From the NCBI GenBank assembly GCA_900317885.1, contig ONIM01000001.1, positions 51,813-115,812 on the forward strand: 64,000 nucleotides of DNA, read 5' to 3'. Under the pieces are notes generated by a model. That model did no database searches. It was given only the letters and a program-made list of their open reading frames with translations, and had not been told where the DNA came from. Position 1 is the stretch's first letter; every line of letters starts with the position of its first letter. A program made the translations under genes and the position numbers. Shown here one piece after another: positions 8,321-17,216 of this stretch. Source of the stretch: an uncultured Bacteroidales bacterium. Its GTDB lineage: Bacteria; Bacteroidota; Bacteroidia; Bacteroidales; Paludibacteraceae.

Positions 8321-11300
8321 CGCTGAGCCTCCTTTCTGATGCTCGTGCGCGTTCCGAGGGCGTCGTATGCCGCACCCTGATAGAGGATCATCAGTTTGCC
8401 CTCATGGATGATCTTCTCCGGATCTTCGCGGTGCGGCTCTACGCCGATGGTCTCTATCTGTGTCGGCGTCCGCGGAGGCGTAGCGGTGATTAAGAACCGT
8501 TCTGCTGCGGTTTTGTTCGTCGCACGGAAGGTATAAGTGTTTCCGGTACGGATCTCCGCGGCCTCATCTGCCAGACGGTCGTAAAGATAGATCGTCTCGC
8601 CCTCGTAGTCGAACGAGAAGGTATAGATACTGTCCTCACCTGCGCGGAACGACAGGTATTGGCCTTCCGGCGTCTCTATCGCCGCTACCGCCATCTCGCC
8701 GCAGTCTTTGACTACAGCCAGCTTTGGAGCTATCGCATCGCCCTCTATCTTCCGTCCGTCCCATCCGTCCTCGTAGGACTGCGAGAAATCGCCGCGCGAG
8801 AGGATATGTACGCGATCGGCGCCAAGGCTGTCGCCTACTACCGTCAGTACCATTACCTCCGGTTCGCCGCTCTGCGCTGCACGCCGGGGCGCACGCATCG
8901 GCTGAGTAGAAGTCTTGAAGTACTTGGAGTCATATACCACGCGGTTGTACGCCAGTTTCAGACTCGCTCCGGCAGCTGTTGTTTTCACAAAGAATCCCTG
9001 CATGGCAGGAATCACCGAGTCGGCACCTGCCAGATACGGCGAAGAATGAATCGGCACTACGGCGTACTGACCCGGCAAGGTAGCGGCTGTACCGGAGTGG
9101 GCGTCAACCGGTGTACCATGAACGGTCCAGTTGTCATAAGTTCCGGAATGGTAGATATAGATAGCTGTCTCCGCGTTCGTGAAATCATCATCCTGCATCT
9201 CCTGAATCTTGATAGGTGCAGTCCAGCTATTCGCCGCGAAAGCGTAACCATCCGCATCGCAGTTATCCAGCTCGATGGTCGTCGTTACCGGAGCGTTCAG
9301 TTTGCCGGTGAAGGTATAGGTCTTCTTTGCCTTCTGGGTAATACAATAGCCCTCAAACGGCACCAGTACATCATTATTATCCACCCATTGCCATAATCCT
9401 CCCAAGCCATCCGTCGAGCCCTCCGTCCAGCGGCACATCCATGCGGCATAATAGAGCGACATCGCGGTCTTTGCGGCCTGGAAAGGAATACCTATATATT
9501 GCCAAACGGGATTAGGGGAAGTGGCATTCTCACCGCGGCTGTAATACTGCACCGTTGCCCGAACGTCAGACTCCTTATTACCATAGACGAATGAGCCGTT
9601 TCCTGTATCATCCGCTTTGATCAGCAGATCCTCCGCTTTGATGGTGGTCGGTGAAGCGTAACGGGTGTCATTCACCTTGGCTACCATACCCGCTACCGTC
9701 AGTCCTCCGTTCGGCTCTACGATAAGAATACCATCTACCGGATTACCCAGGGCGTCTTTTCCTTGGTTGACCTTCACACTACCGGCATGCGCATAGTCGT
9801 TATCTACATGACACTCCGCGATGATACGCGTCGGATGGTATGGCGTCGGCACGATGTTATAGCCGGGGAACCAATTGGCAGCCGTACTCCATTTGCCGTC
9901 ACCCTTGGTTCCCGTACCGCTATAAGCGGAAGGATTAAACCCGTGATTACCGGCGCCGTTATCAAATACCAGCGAGCAGTCGGCTATCTTCGACTCATCC
10001 GTCATGAGCAGGTAGTCAATCATCTGATGCATCACCACGCGCCCGGCGTCGGATAGATTGTCCATCTCATAGAAGTTAATGCCGTATAGCATCAATCGCG
10101 CAGGGAATACTATCTGCCGTTCGCAGCAGACAATCAGGTCGCGTTTATTATCCGTATCTTTTATGGTAGCTAAGAAGATATAATCCGGCGCCTCATTAAT
10201 CACGAATCCCTGCAGACCTTTCGCGTCTCCTTCCGTACTCAAACTGCTGAGTACATGTACCGTCGTATCCGCCTCATTGAGCACATCGACTCCTTCCGCA
10301 TCGCCGAAGATAGCGTGACCTGCGCAAAGAATCTTCATGTCCTGTACCTTCGGACTCGGATCCTTCGGGTTGGAATCGATATGCCAGTTCTTTCCGTTCT
10401 CTCCGGCTACGTATGCCTCGAAACTGAGAATCGGTTTCTTGTCTATCAGCGTACCGATAGCATTCGTATAACCCTTGGGGGTTGACAAGAAGTCTGTTAC
10501 TACCAATAAGTCATATTGCTCGTAATAGGCCGCTATCTCCGCTTCATCCTTCGTGGCGTAGCCGTTTACGCAAGTCACGTCATAGAAGCCGTTCAGATAG
10601 GTTAACAGATCTTTACAACTGGTCGAATCACTCGTTTCATAATCCGTAAAACTACCACCTTCGGCTATGCTTTCTTTCTCTGTACCGGTAATGATGAAAG
10701 CTATCTTTGACCGCTGACTTGCCGGATAAATACGGATAGTAGCATCTATAGTATAGGTGCGGGCAGGGCTGCAAGTATTCGCTACCGTGAAAGTAATCGT
10801 TTTCGTTAACGTTGAGGTATTTTTCAAATCAGGTACACCCTGAATATAGATGCGTTCATTCTCGTATTTGTAGGTACATCCGGGTATAGCCTCCGATGCC
10901 AATTGGAGAACATACTGAATACCGGTGGTATCAAAATCGCAGGACAGGCGCACCAGCGCCATATCTACATCTTGCCCGTCGCGGATAGTGATGGTAGGCA
11001 CTGTCGTTTTCAGCGTCGGAGCTATATCACAGGGCGCTATCCAATGGGCATACAAGGTGGCTGTTGCTACATCCTTGTCCCAGTTGCGCACGCCTGCTCC
11101 CAAGCCGTTGTAATACTGCGTTCCGGCTCCGTTCGGCGCGTCGTAGTAGCCGCCAAACACATACCCTGAACGCATCGGAAGGGTACGGATCTCCGGCATC
11201 TCATTGCCAAGAATAGCCGTCTCTGTAGTGGTATAACTATTGTACGCTCCGGGAGCGCTTAGGGTAATTTGGGACGAAGATACTATCTGTAAAGAAGTAA

Positions 11301-13482
11301 CGTATAGATTGCTTCCACTAGGCACTATGTAGTGCGTGCCGGCAGCCACCGAGACGGTGTATATCGCGTCGCCGTCAGTACTCTTTTTAGGAATCGTAAT
11401 CGGATTCAAAGTACCTTCTTTATTATCTGCCACATAGAATACCGGATTCTTCTGAACCCCGATTTTTACTGCTGATGGTTGATCCGTACGGAACTGGATA
11501 TAGTTGGTTCCCTTAGTGCCAACTTGTATTCTTTCGCTGTTTCCGGCTACAGCATTGGAACTGGGAGCATACTCAAAATCCGAGTCGTCCAACCATGCCT
11601 TCGCCCCTGAGCGAACACCTATACGCGGTTTGTTAAAGTTCAATGTATAGCCTACGCTACCGGGAGTAGGCAGAGGAGTTCCTGTTTCATTAGCAATGAC
11701 TTGCACGATTTTTACATCGATACTCTCTACCGTGATATACAATGACGCCGGAGTCAGTTTGTCATTGTCAATGGTATAGGTCTGAGTCAACGGGGAATTG
11801 CCGGAAACACTATAGTTTGATAAAGAAGATACAGAATTGGCAGTCCCGATTGGGTTCTCTTTAATGTCACCGATATAGATTTTTTTAGCGGAACCGTTCG
11901 TGTTATATACGACAATAGTGAATTCTGTATGAGTGGTCTTGCAATCATACCGAACCATTCGGTCATGATAACTCATATTAGACCATCCTGTTACACCTCC
12001 CCCTAACTGAACTCCCTTGGTATAACTCACGCCATCGTAAGAGGTGGAAGAAACAGAAGCCATCGTTGTAGCCCCGGTATAGAAATCGCCGGTAAGCGTA
12101 CCGGTTCCGGATGTACCGGAGATACCTTGTAAGTAATACGCCGTGCTTGCTATTACCATGACAGCTTCGTCCGAAACAACCGATACCGGCGAATGCCCCG
12201 CCTCTGTATTCGTCACGACGCAAACATATGTGCCCGATGTAGTGGGAGTATATGTATCTGCTGTAGCACCGGAAATATCTACTCCGTCTTTTTTCCACTG
12301 ATAGGACAGCGTGCCGCTACCCGTAGCCGTTACGCTCAGCGGAGTCACCGTTTCGCCGGCATCATAGCTTGCTCCAACAGGCTGGGTCGTGATCACCGGA
12401 GCTGCAGATGGCTCATAGAAATCCTCAGCGGTTACCACCACCGAAGTGGCGGCACTCCAGCAACCGTCGGAATGGTACGACCTGATATAATAGGTGCCTG
12501 CCGTAGTCACATTCTTCGTATTACCGGACTTGGTGGTAGCCGTACCGTCTGCTGCATCCTGCCAATACCAAGTCTCCCCTGTCCCCGGAGTTCCACCCGC
12601 CGTCAGCGTAATCTCTCCACCGCTCACTGTTCCTTTGCTAATCGCCCCCGGCGCCGTGGCTGTACAGGTTGCTTCCAACTCAACGCTGATGCCTACTATT
12701 ATAGCATTCGAACCGGAAGATGTAAATGTAACTGTTTTGGTATCAGCTCCGGCTGTCCACGCATTACTGCCATAGGTTCCTGTATTAGCGGACAAGTTGG
12801 ACATAGTATTATGCGATTCACATACAAAATTAACTTTCTTAATATTATGTCCACTAGAAGTTATTACCAGATTTTTTGTATTGGCTAAAGAGATTCCGTT
12901 ATTAGAAATACTTCCTGTTGATGTCATTGATACATCCGAAGTTGCATTAGACTTTGTATAAGATACGGTACCGGAAGAAATCGTAAAATTCTTGGAAAAA
13001 TATTCCTTATTTGAAGTCAGATTAACGACAATTGGGGCTACGCGCACCTTTTTACTACTCTGAGCAGAGATGCTAAACGTAGCAGAAGTTAGTGTCGTTG
13101 AGTTTGGGATAAAAGTATACACATTTGAAACCGGTCCGGTAATAGTTCCTTCTTCTGATGTTAGGGTATTTATAGGATAACTTGATTGTGATGTGAAAGC
13201 TATGCTTGAGATATAGGAACCATCTTTGGATGCTACCACAAAGGTTCCTGAGCCTCCGTTTGTTCCTATTTGCAACGCACTATTTCCAAAACTAACATCT
13301 CCTGTTACAGAGCCTATTACAGAAAACGCTCCCATACCATTGGCTCGTGCGGCGGGATTAGAGCCGGTTGGGTTGGTGTATGTGTCTACAAAATTATCAC
13401 CCCAAGCCTCTCCGGCACAGAGTACCAGACTGATAAAAAGTATCGAAAGTGGTTTAATGGATTCAAGACTAAAGCGCTTCAT
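8317..13482 (-). CDS. Giant secreted multidomain protein 1 (1721 aa)
   Basis: Signal peptide (LSILFISLVLCAGEAWG), then a Ser/Thr-rich beta region. An Ig-like domain lies near residues 355-445 (LSYQWKKDGVDISGA...TYVCVVTN) and an InlB-type repeat near 737-818 (GYVFGGYYD...LYAHW). A Rossmann-like domain near 925-1165 is shared with giants 2 and 3 (KIAFIITG, YDLLVVTD, AIGTLIDKKPILSFEAYV). A beta-strand repeat region follows (KWSTAANW...LIVEPNGGLTVAG). The C-terminal tail (KLMILYQGAAYDALG) is of a type common in Bacteroidales secreted proteins and probably a secretion or sorting tail. A consensus promoter lies directly upstream. It is likely a surface or extracellular protein; the ligand is unknown. 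The first 230 codons are clearly richer in A+T than the rest. Confidence 0.85.
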   Translation of the reverse strand: MKRFSLESIKPLSILFISLVLCAGEAWGDNFVDTYTNPTGSNPAARANGMGAFSVIGSVTGDVSFGNSALQIGTNGGSGTFVVASKDGSYISSIAFTSQSSYPINTLTSEEGTITGPVSNVYTFIPNSTTLTSATFSISAQSSKKVRVAPIVVNLTSNKEYFSKNFTISSGTVSYTKSNATSDVSMTSTGSISNNGISLANTKNLVITSSGHNIKKVNFVCESHNTMSNLSANTGTYGSNAWTAGADTKTVTFTSSGSNAIIVGISVELEATCTATAPGAISKGTVSGGEITLTAGGTPGTGETWYWQDAADGTATTKSGNTKNVTTAGTYYIRSYHSDGCWSAATSVVVTAEDFYEPSAAPVITTQPVGASYDAGETVTPLSVTATGSGTLSYQWKKDGVDISGATADTYTPTTSGTYVCVVTNTEAGHSPVSVVSDEAVMVIASTAYYLQGISGTSGTGTLTGDFYTGATTMASVSSTSYDGVSYTKGVQLGGGVTGWSNMSYHDRMVRYDCKTTHTEFTIVVYNTNGSAKKIYIGDIKENPIGTANSVSSLSNYSVSGNSPLTQTYTIDNDKLTPASLYITVESIDVKIVQVIANETGTPLPTPGSVGYTLNFNKPRIGVRSGAKAWLDDSDFEYAPSSNAVAGNSERIQVGTKGTNYIQFRTDQPSAVKIGVQKNPVFYVADNKEGTLNPITIPKKSTDGDAIYTVSVAAGTHYIVPSGSNLYVTSLQIVSSSQITLSAPGAYNSYTTTETAILGNEMPEIRTLPMRSGYVFGGYYDAPNGAGTQYYNGLGAGVRNWDKDVATATLYAHWIAPCDIAPTLKTTVPTITIRDGQDVDMALVRLSCDFDTTGIQYVLQLASEAIPGCTYKYENERIYIQGVPDLKNTSTLTKTITFTVANTCSPARTYTIDATIRIYPASQRSKIAFIITGTEKESIAEGGSFTDYETSDSTSCKDLLTYLNGFYDVTCVNGYATKDEAEIAAYYEQYDLLVVTDFLSTPKGYTNAIGTLIDKKPILSFEAYVAGENGKNWHIDSNPKDPSPKVQDMKILCAGHAIFGDAEGVDVLNEADTTVHVLSSLSTEGDAKGLQGFVINEAPDYIFLATIKDTDNKRDLIVCCERQIVFPARLMLYGINFYEMDNLSDAGRVVMHQMIDYLLMTDESKIADCSLVFDNGAGNHGFNPSAYSGTGTKGDGKWSTAANWFPGYNIVPTPYHPTRIIAECHVDNDYAHAGSVKVNQGKDALGNPVDGILIVEPNGGLTVAGMVAKVNDTRYASPTTIKAEDLLIKADDTGNGSFVYGNKESDVRATVQYYSRGENATSPNPVWQYIGIPFQAAKTAMSLYYAAWMCRWTEGSTDGLGGLWQWVDNNDVLVPFEGYCITQKAKKTYTFTGKLNAPVTTTIELDNCDADGYAFAANSWTAPIKIQEMQDDDFTNAETAIYIYHSGTYDNWTVHGTPVDAHSGTAATLPGQYAVVPIHSSPYLAGADSVIPAMQGFFVKTTAAGASLKLAYNRVVYDSKYFKTSTQPMRAPRRAAQSGEPEVMVLTVVGDSLGADRVHILSRGDFSQSYEDGWDGRKIEGDAIAPKLAVVKDCGEMAVAAIETPEGQYLSFRAGEDSIYTFSFDYEGETIYLYDRLADEAAEIRTGNTYTFRATNKTAAERFLITATPPRTPTQIETIGVEPHREDPEKIIHEGKLMILYQGAAYDALGTRTSIRKEAQR

Positions 13483-13508
13483 TTTTCAGATATATTTAAA
13501 ATTTGGCA

Positions 13509-13540
13509 CAAAGTTAATCAATTCCATTGATTTATGCAAA
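13509..13540 (-). promoter_or_regulatory. Bacteroidota-type promoter for giant 1
   Basis: On the minus strand the -33 box TTTG (13537-13540) and the -7 box TAACTTTG (13509-13516) are separated by exactly 20 bases. This places the transcript start near 13502, about 20 bases before the ATG. The promoter overlaps the T run of the terminator that ends the upstream gene. Confidence 0.8.
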
Positions 13541-13576
13541 TAAAAAAAGGAAAGTGCGCCGTTATTTGCGCACTTT
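13541..13576 (-). terminator. Terminator of the GH88/GH105 gene
   Basis: The inverted repeat AAAGTGCGC (13551-13559) / GCGCACTTT (13568-13576) has an 8-base loop and, read on the minus strand, is followed by a T run. It lies 29 bases after the stop of the hydrolase gene. Confidence 0.85.
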
Positions 13577-13604
13577 ACACAATTTTCGTCAATTAATCTC
13601 CCTC

Positions 13605-15155
13605 CTACAGCCGCTCATACTCTGCGGCAGCCATCAGGAAGGCTCCGAGCACCTTTCCTTCCGTATTATCCTGGATGGGTACATCCTTGCCTATCAGGTA
13701 GTATGCCGCGTTACCCCAACGGTCTTTACTCAAGCCTGCGGACTGACAGGAAGAAGTGATGGTCAGTATCCCCTTGGTACTTTGTACTTTGTCACTTGGT
13801 ACTTTGTTGTCACTTTGTACTTTGTCGTCACTTGGTACTTGGCGGACGAAAGTACGCAAGATCCCCTCGTATCCTCTCTTTCCCGCCTCCGCATGGTCAA
13901 TCAGCCCCAGCCGACTACCCTTCAGCAATGCCGCGGTAATGAGGCACGAAGCCGAAGACTCTAAATAATTACATTGTGTACCGCCTTCGCTGACGTTCGT
14001 ATATTTCTCCGAACCTGTCTCATCGATGCCTTGCGTAGCACATTTCTCCGGTCCGTATTGCAGCAACTGATACCAACATCCCGTCTCTTTATCCTGCCGC
14101 GCTACCAGACCGTCCGCCAGCAGCTGCAGCATCTCCCGTAACTCGTCGAAATGCTGCGCCGAAGGAAGAGGATCTCCCTCTAACCTCTCACCACTAACCT
14201 CTAACCCTTTAAGGTATGCCTCCAGCACATCCACCAGCGCTAAGATATACCATCCTGCCGCACGACCCCAATACTCCTCCGAGTGATAGACGGTACTATC
14301 CGCCCTGCACGGATACGCATGTCCGGCCTCGTAGATTGCCTTCGCATTCTTATTCACCGTCACGTCCGTAAACAGCACGTGGTACGGCAGTTGCTTCTCT
14401 TCGTCCCAGAGGTACGGCCACGAGGCGTAGAACTGGTCATAGACGTCGTTCCATCCTAAGTTCGTTCCCTCGCAGGCACCGACGACTAACAGTTGCGCTA
14501 ACAACGCCGGACCCATATACGCGCCGTCGCACCACATCTGACCCCAATAGCTCTTCGTCGGGTCATCCGTCGCTTTGTGCATCCATCCACCGTTGGGCAG
14601 CGAGTATTTCTCTTTGTGTTCCTCTAATCCTCTTGCCGCACGCCGCATCTGCTCCATGTAGAACGCAGCCCGTTCGGCGTTCTCGAATTTCCCGCCGGGT
14701 TTGGCGCCTTCGTATAAGCCCAGATACACCTTCGCGCAGTTCAGGTCGTCGAGGATGCCGCCTTTCATCATCTGGGCCGCATGCGCCACGCACGCGTCGC
14801 TCTCTGCCCATTCCGCCAGCCCTTCATACCAGGCATCCGCCCATGCGGAGTCGCGGTACAGGCTCCATACGTCCAAGATGCCTTTGGCTACCACGCCGGG
14901 CACGTAATCCCATGTAGCCGCTGTCTCAGGCTGCACGACACCGTTGGTGCTATTCGCATTCGGGAAACCGACAAGATTGTCCTTGTTGTACCACCCGCTC
15001 ATGCGATCGTTGATCATCGCACGGCTGTATCCCGTACGCATCTCGTTCGCATTACGGACGTCACTGTCGCGTCCTTTCCCGGTCGCCCCTCCGCATCCCG
15101 CGAGCACCACTCCCGCGGCGCATAACGCCAGAATAATCCGGTTTTTCATAATCAT
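13605..15155 (-). CDS. GH88/GH105-type unsaturated glucuronyl hydrolase, lipoprotein
   Basis: 516 aa with a lipoprotein signal (GVVLAGC, Cys21), so probably membrane-anchored. The (alpha/alpha)6-barrel motifs of the YteR/GH105 family are visible: GILDDLNCAKVYL, QMWCDGAYMGPALLA (the Asp is in the expected active-site position) and EEYWGRAAGWYILALVDVLE. Members remove unsaturated uronic acids from pectin or similar fragments by a hydration mechanism. Two loops carry low-complexity insertions encoded by short DNA repeats: GLEVSGERLEG (from about 14179-14213) and VPSDDKVQSDNKVPSDKVQS (from about 13775-13845). The gene has its own promoter and terminator and no other carbohydrate genes beside it. 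The start could also be the ATG six bases in. Confidence 0.85.
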   Translation of the reverse strand: MIMKNRIILALCAAGVVLAGCGGATGKGRDSDVRNANEMRTGYSRAMINDRMSGWYNKDNLVGFPNANSTNGVVQPETAATWDYVPGVVAKGILDVWSLYRDSAWADAWYEGLAEWAESDACVAHAAQMMKGGILDDLNCAKVYLGLYEGAKPGGKFENAERAAFYMEQMRRAARGLEEHKEKYSLPNGGWMHKATDDPTKSYWGQMWCDGAYMGPALLAQLLVVGACEGTNLGWNDVYDQFYASWPYLWDEEKQLPYHVLFTDVTVNKNAKAIYEAGHAYPCRADSTVYHSEEYWGRAAGWYILALVDVLEAYLKGLEVSGERLEGDPLPSAQHFDELREMLQLLADGLVARQDKETGCWYQLLQYGPEKCATQGIDETGSEKYTNVSEGGTQCNYLESSASCLITAALLKGSRLGLIDHAEAGKRGYEGILRTFVRQVPSDDKVQSDNKVPSDKVQSTKGILTITSSCQSAGLSKDRWGNAAYYLIGKDVPIQDNTEGKVLGAFLMAAAEYERL

Positions 15156-15202
15156 TTATTTTCTAGTATCCTAGTACACTAATATCCTTTCAAAATCCTC
15201 CG

Positions 15203-15234
15203 CAAAGGTACGGCTTTTTTTTGAATTATGCAAA
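15203..15234 (-). promoter_or_regulatory. Promoter of the GH88/GH105 gene
   Basis: Minus-strand TTTG (15231-15234), a 20-base spacer and TACCTTTG (15203-15210). The box-plus-spacer sequence is almost identical to the promoters at 29001-29032 and 29827-29858. The leader is about 45 bases. Confidence 0.85.
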
Positions 15235-15284
15235 TTAAATTATTCAATTTCAATAATTCAATTTCAATAATTGTTCTTTTTTGC

Positions 15285-15355
15285 CTCTCTGTGCATTTTT
15301 GTCGCATCATTACGACAACTCTCTCTGTGCATTTTTGTCGCATCATTGCGACAAC
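15285..15355. repeat. REP-type palindromic repeats, two tandem copies
   Basis: Two copies of a 35-base unit with 36-base period (15285-15319, 15321-15355). Each has a conserved head (CTCTCTGTGCATTTT) and a palindrome (TTGTCGCATCATTGCGACAA, one base changed in the first copy). The second copy overlaps the 3' end of the transposase gene and supplies its last codons and stop. They belong to the same family as 16014-16046 and 16515-16636. Confidence 0.85.
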
Positions 15356-16446
15356 CTCTCCGCTATCTCATTCATCGCCATAAACCGCCAACGCTTCGTT
15401 TCGCGTGGGACATCTCCAATTTTCGCGGTTACTCGCTCTATGATCTCCGGCATTTCGAATGCCTCCTCATCTACCTCCAATAACAATAACCTCCCCTCTG
15501 CACACGCCGCAAAATAGACTCCGCTCGGCTTATAATATGCATAATGCGGGCTTTCGGGCTTCGGGAATCCCTCCACCAATAGCAAAATCATCGGATACTC
15601 GGCTTCTCTTATGGCTCGGCAGATTTGTTTTTCTCCCTCTGATATAGCTGCACTGACAAACACTGTTCCCATAGCCGCCTCTTCCAAGCAAGCCGCCTTA
15701 CGGTTCCCTATCTCCTCTTGTGTCATACTCCGCGAGCAGCGTAGTACTTCTTTTTGCGGATAGCCCAATAAGAATCGGTTTCCCATAACCCTCATCTTTA
15801 TTCCACAGTGTGCAATATCTTCTTGTACTCGGAACAGCTCCGGGTTTGCTTTTTTCATTGCCAGCCTCCGAGGGTTATCATGTACGTAGTCTATCATAGC
15901 CTGTAGCGATACGTCTTTATGAAGTATTCGCTCATGGTAATGCACCGGCGTTTGCTCCCATATAGTTCCCGTTCTCGTAAAGATACGAGAAAATTGCACA
16001 ATGCTCTCCTCTACTCCGTGCATTTTTGTCCCATCATTGCGACAACAATACTCCCGCTTATAGATCGACGTACACGCGCTCTTGAATCCGCGTATTACCG
16101 TACCGATGCTCCGTGGTAACTGGTCAGTCGCTTGTATTACCAGATGTATATGGTCTGGCATTACCTACGTCGCAAGTATTTTGAGGGCATATCCCTTTTC
16201 TTCATACATCCGAGGAGTCTCTAATAGCCGTTCAAGAACCAATCTCCCATATTCATTCAGCTCTATATAAGCATTCTCTGGCTTCTCTCCGGCTAAATGC
16301 CCAAATAACGGATAGTGCTCTGCTACTACAAGAGTAATATGATATATCCCCCTACCTTTATAGTCCCAATGCCTCTCCTTATGATGTCGTATGGGGTCTA
16401 AAGGTCTTATCCATCCGTTTGGTGTTTTTATGGGTTTGTTATCCAT
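15343..16446 (-). pseudogene. REP-associated tyrosine transposase (IS200/Y1 family) interrupted by TAG
   Basis: One reading frame from ATG 16446 to 15343 encodes an HUH-type transposase with a single in-frame amber codon at 16165-16167, just before the metal-binding motif VMPDHIHLVI. Upstream is the family's N-terminal part (HHKERHWDYKGRGIYHITLVV). Downstream are the region expected to hold the catalytic Tyr and RILHKDVSLQAMIDYVHDNPRR. The last 130 residues (GTVFVSAAISEGEKQICRAI, MILLLVEGF, AEGRLLLLE) resemble a DprA-like Rossmann domain. Internal ATG 16161 could restart translation but would lack the N-terminus. Copies of its probable target repeat flank the gene, and one lies within it (16014-16046). 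Other genes here end in TAG, so codon reassignment is unlikely. Confidence 0.8.
16014..16046. repeat. REP copy inside the transposase gene
   Basis: A single copy of the 35-base REP unit lies in frame within the transposase, where it encodes CRNDGTKMHGVE. The palindrome has one arm mismatch (GTCCCA / TGCGAC). Confidence 0.75.
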
Positions 16447-16463
16447 ATAAAATAAATTTGCCG

Positions 16464-16495
16464 CAAAATTACAACAAAAAATCGACATACACAAA
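16464..16495 (-). promoter_or_regulatory. Promoter of the transposase gene
   Basis: Minus-strand TTTG (16492-16495), a 20-base spacer and TAATTTTG (16464-16471). The start site would fall about 10 bases before ATG 16446. This supports the start at 16446 rather than the in-frame ATG at 16494, which would lie upstream of transcription. Confidence 0.75.
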
Positions 16496-16512
16496 TGATA
16501 TGTCGATTTTTT
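16476..16512. terminator. Hairpin terminator overlapping the transposase promoter
   Basis: The 14-base arms with core ATCGACATA / TATGTCGAT enclose a 9-base loop and have A/T runs on both sides. On the minus strand it would end the transcript of the giant 2 module after it passes the REP array. The transposase promoter lies within the hairpin. Confidence 0.65.
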
Positions 16513-16514
16513 GC

Positions 16515-16636
16515 CTCTCTGTGCACTTTTGTCGCATCATTGCGGCAACCCTCTCTGTGCATTTTTGTCCCATCATTGCGACAATCCTCTCTGTGCACTT
16601 TTGTCCCATCATTGGGACAACCCTCTCTGTGCACTT
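16515..16636. repeat. REP array, three full copies and one partial copy
   Basis: Units start at 16515, 16551, 16587 and 16623, an exact 36-base period. Each has the CTCTCTGTGCA head and a TTGTC-type palindrome with small changes (GTCGCA/TGCGGC, GTCCCA/TGCGAC, GTCCCA/TGGGAC). The last copy stops after the head. The array lies between the transposase and the giant 2 module. Confidence 0.85.
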
Positions 16637-16697
16637 TTTAACTTTAGGGCTCCCGCAGATTTGTAATCTGTGGGAAGAGCGGAGGCAATGGTCGCAC

Positions 16698-17216
16698 CTA
16701 CGATTTAGCGGAGCGGTATCGTTCTTGCGATCCATTTGCCGAACGCGACCGCGCACGTGCCTTTTTATATCCCGCGTACGCGCAAAGGAGCAGCATCAGC
16801 GGCCAGACGACATCGCCGAGGGGATTCTCTTCGGTATCCTCCGGGTTGTTAATCCTACGGATTTGCCCCGGACGCCCTGATGCATTACTCTGGCCTACTC
16901 CATAAGCCTCGTCATTCACCGTTCCGTCGCTATTGAGCATCGGCTGTTCTTCAGTACTTAACTGGGAGGAATAAGCGCTGGTGGATTGGAAACCCATCGT
17001 CGGAGCAGTAGCCGTTGCGGCTACTTTATACTCCGCGTGTTGGTACGGTTGCTCGTATCTGACTCCTTTGTACGTACTCTTATAGTCCACGGCTTGAGCC
17101 TGCGCGGCGCTAAGCAGCGCCGGCAGGAAAGCCAGGATCATCACTAATTTTGTATTACGCATGATAGTTTTCATAATGCTTTTCATAATTCTTTCCTCTT
17201 TAATTCTTTCACTCAT
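16698..17216 (-). CDS. Small CTERM-like partner protein of giant 2
   Basis: 172 aa. Signal peptide (LVMILAFLPALLSAAQAQA), a conserved region (DYKSTYKGVRYEQPYQHAEY), then the C-terminal end NPLGD, helix VVWPLMLLLCAYAGY and basic tail KKARARSR. It is the paralogue of 29906-30430; the 5' halves are nearly identical in DNA. ATG 17216 overlaps the giant's stop (TAATG). A second start at 17186 (MKSIMK) has a better Shine-Dalgarno (AAAGAGGAAAG) and gives a more normal signal peptide, so the real start may be there. No enzymatic domain is seen. It is exported and probably held in the membrane by its C-terminal helix, or sorted through it. Confidence 0.75.
   Translation of the reverse strand: MSERIKEERIMKSIMKTIMRNTKLVMILAFLPALLSAAQAQAVDYKSTYKGVRYEQPYQHAEYKVAATATAPTMGFQSTSAYSSQLSTEEQPMLNSDGTVNDEAYGVGQSNASGRPGQIRRINNPEDTEENPLGDVVWPLMLLLCAYAGYKKARARSRSANGSQERYRSAKS

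Noticed and set aside
16165-16167. TAG read as an amino acid (genetic code change)
   Set aside because: TAG is used as a normal stop at 5817-5819 and 44238-44240, and no other conserved gene has internal TAG.
16515-16636. CRISPR array (36-base period)
   Set aside because: The whole 36-base unit is conserved and there are no unique spacers; the units are palindromic REPs beside a REP transposase, and no cas genes are present.
16653-16676. Terminator after the giant 2 partner gene
   Set aside because: The hairpin CCCGCAGATT/AATCTGTGGG is clear but no T run follows on the minus strand; the hairpin at 16476-16512 is a better terminator.
16419-16880. Plus-strand frame through the REP array
   Set aside because: Its translation is only the repeat unit read several times (SVHFCPIIAT).
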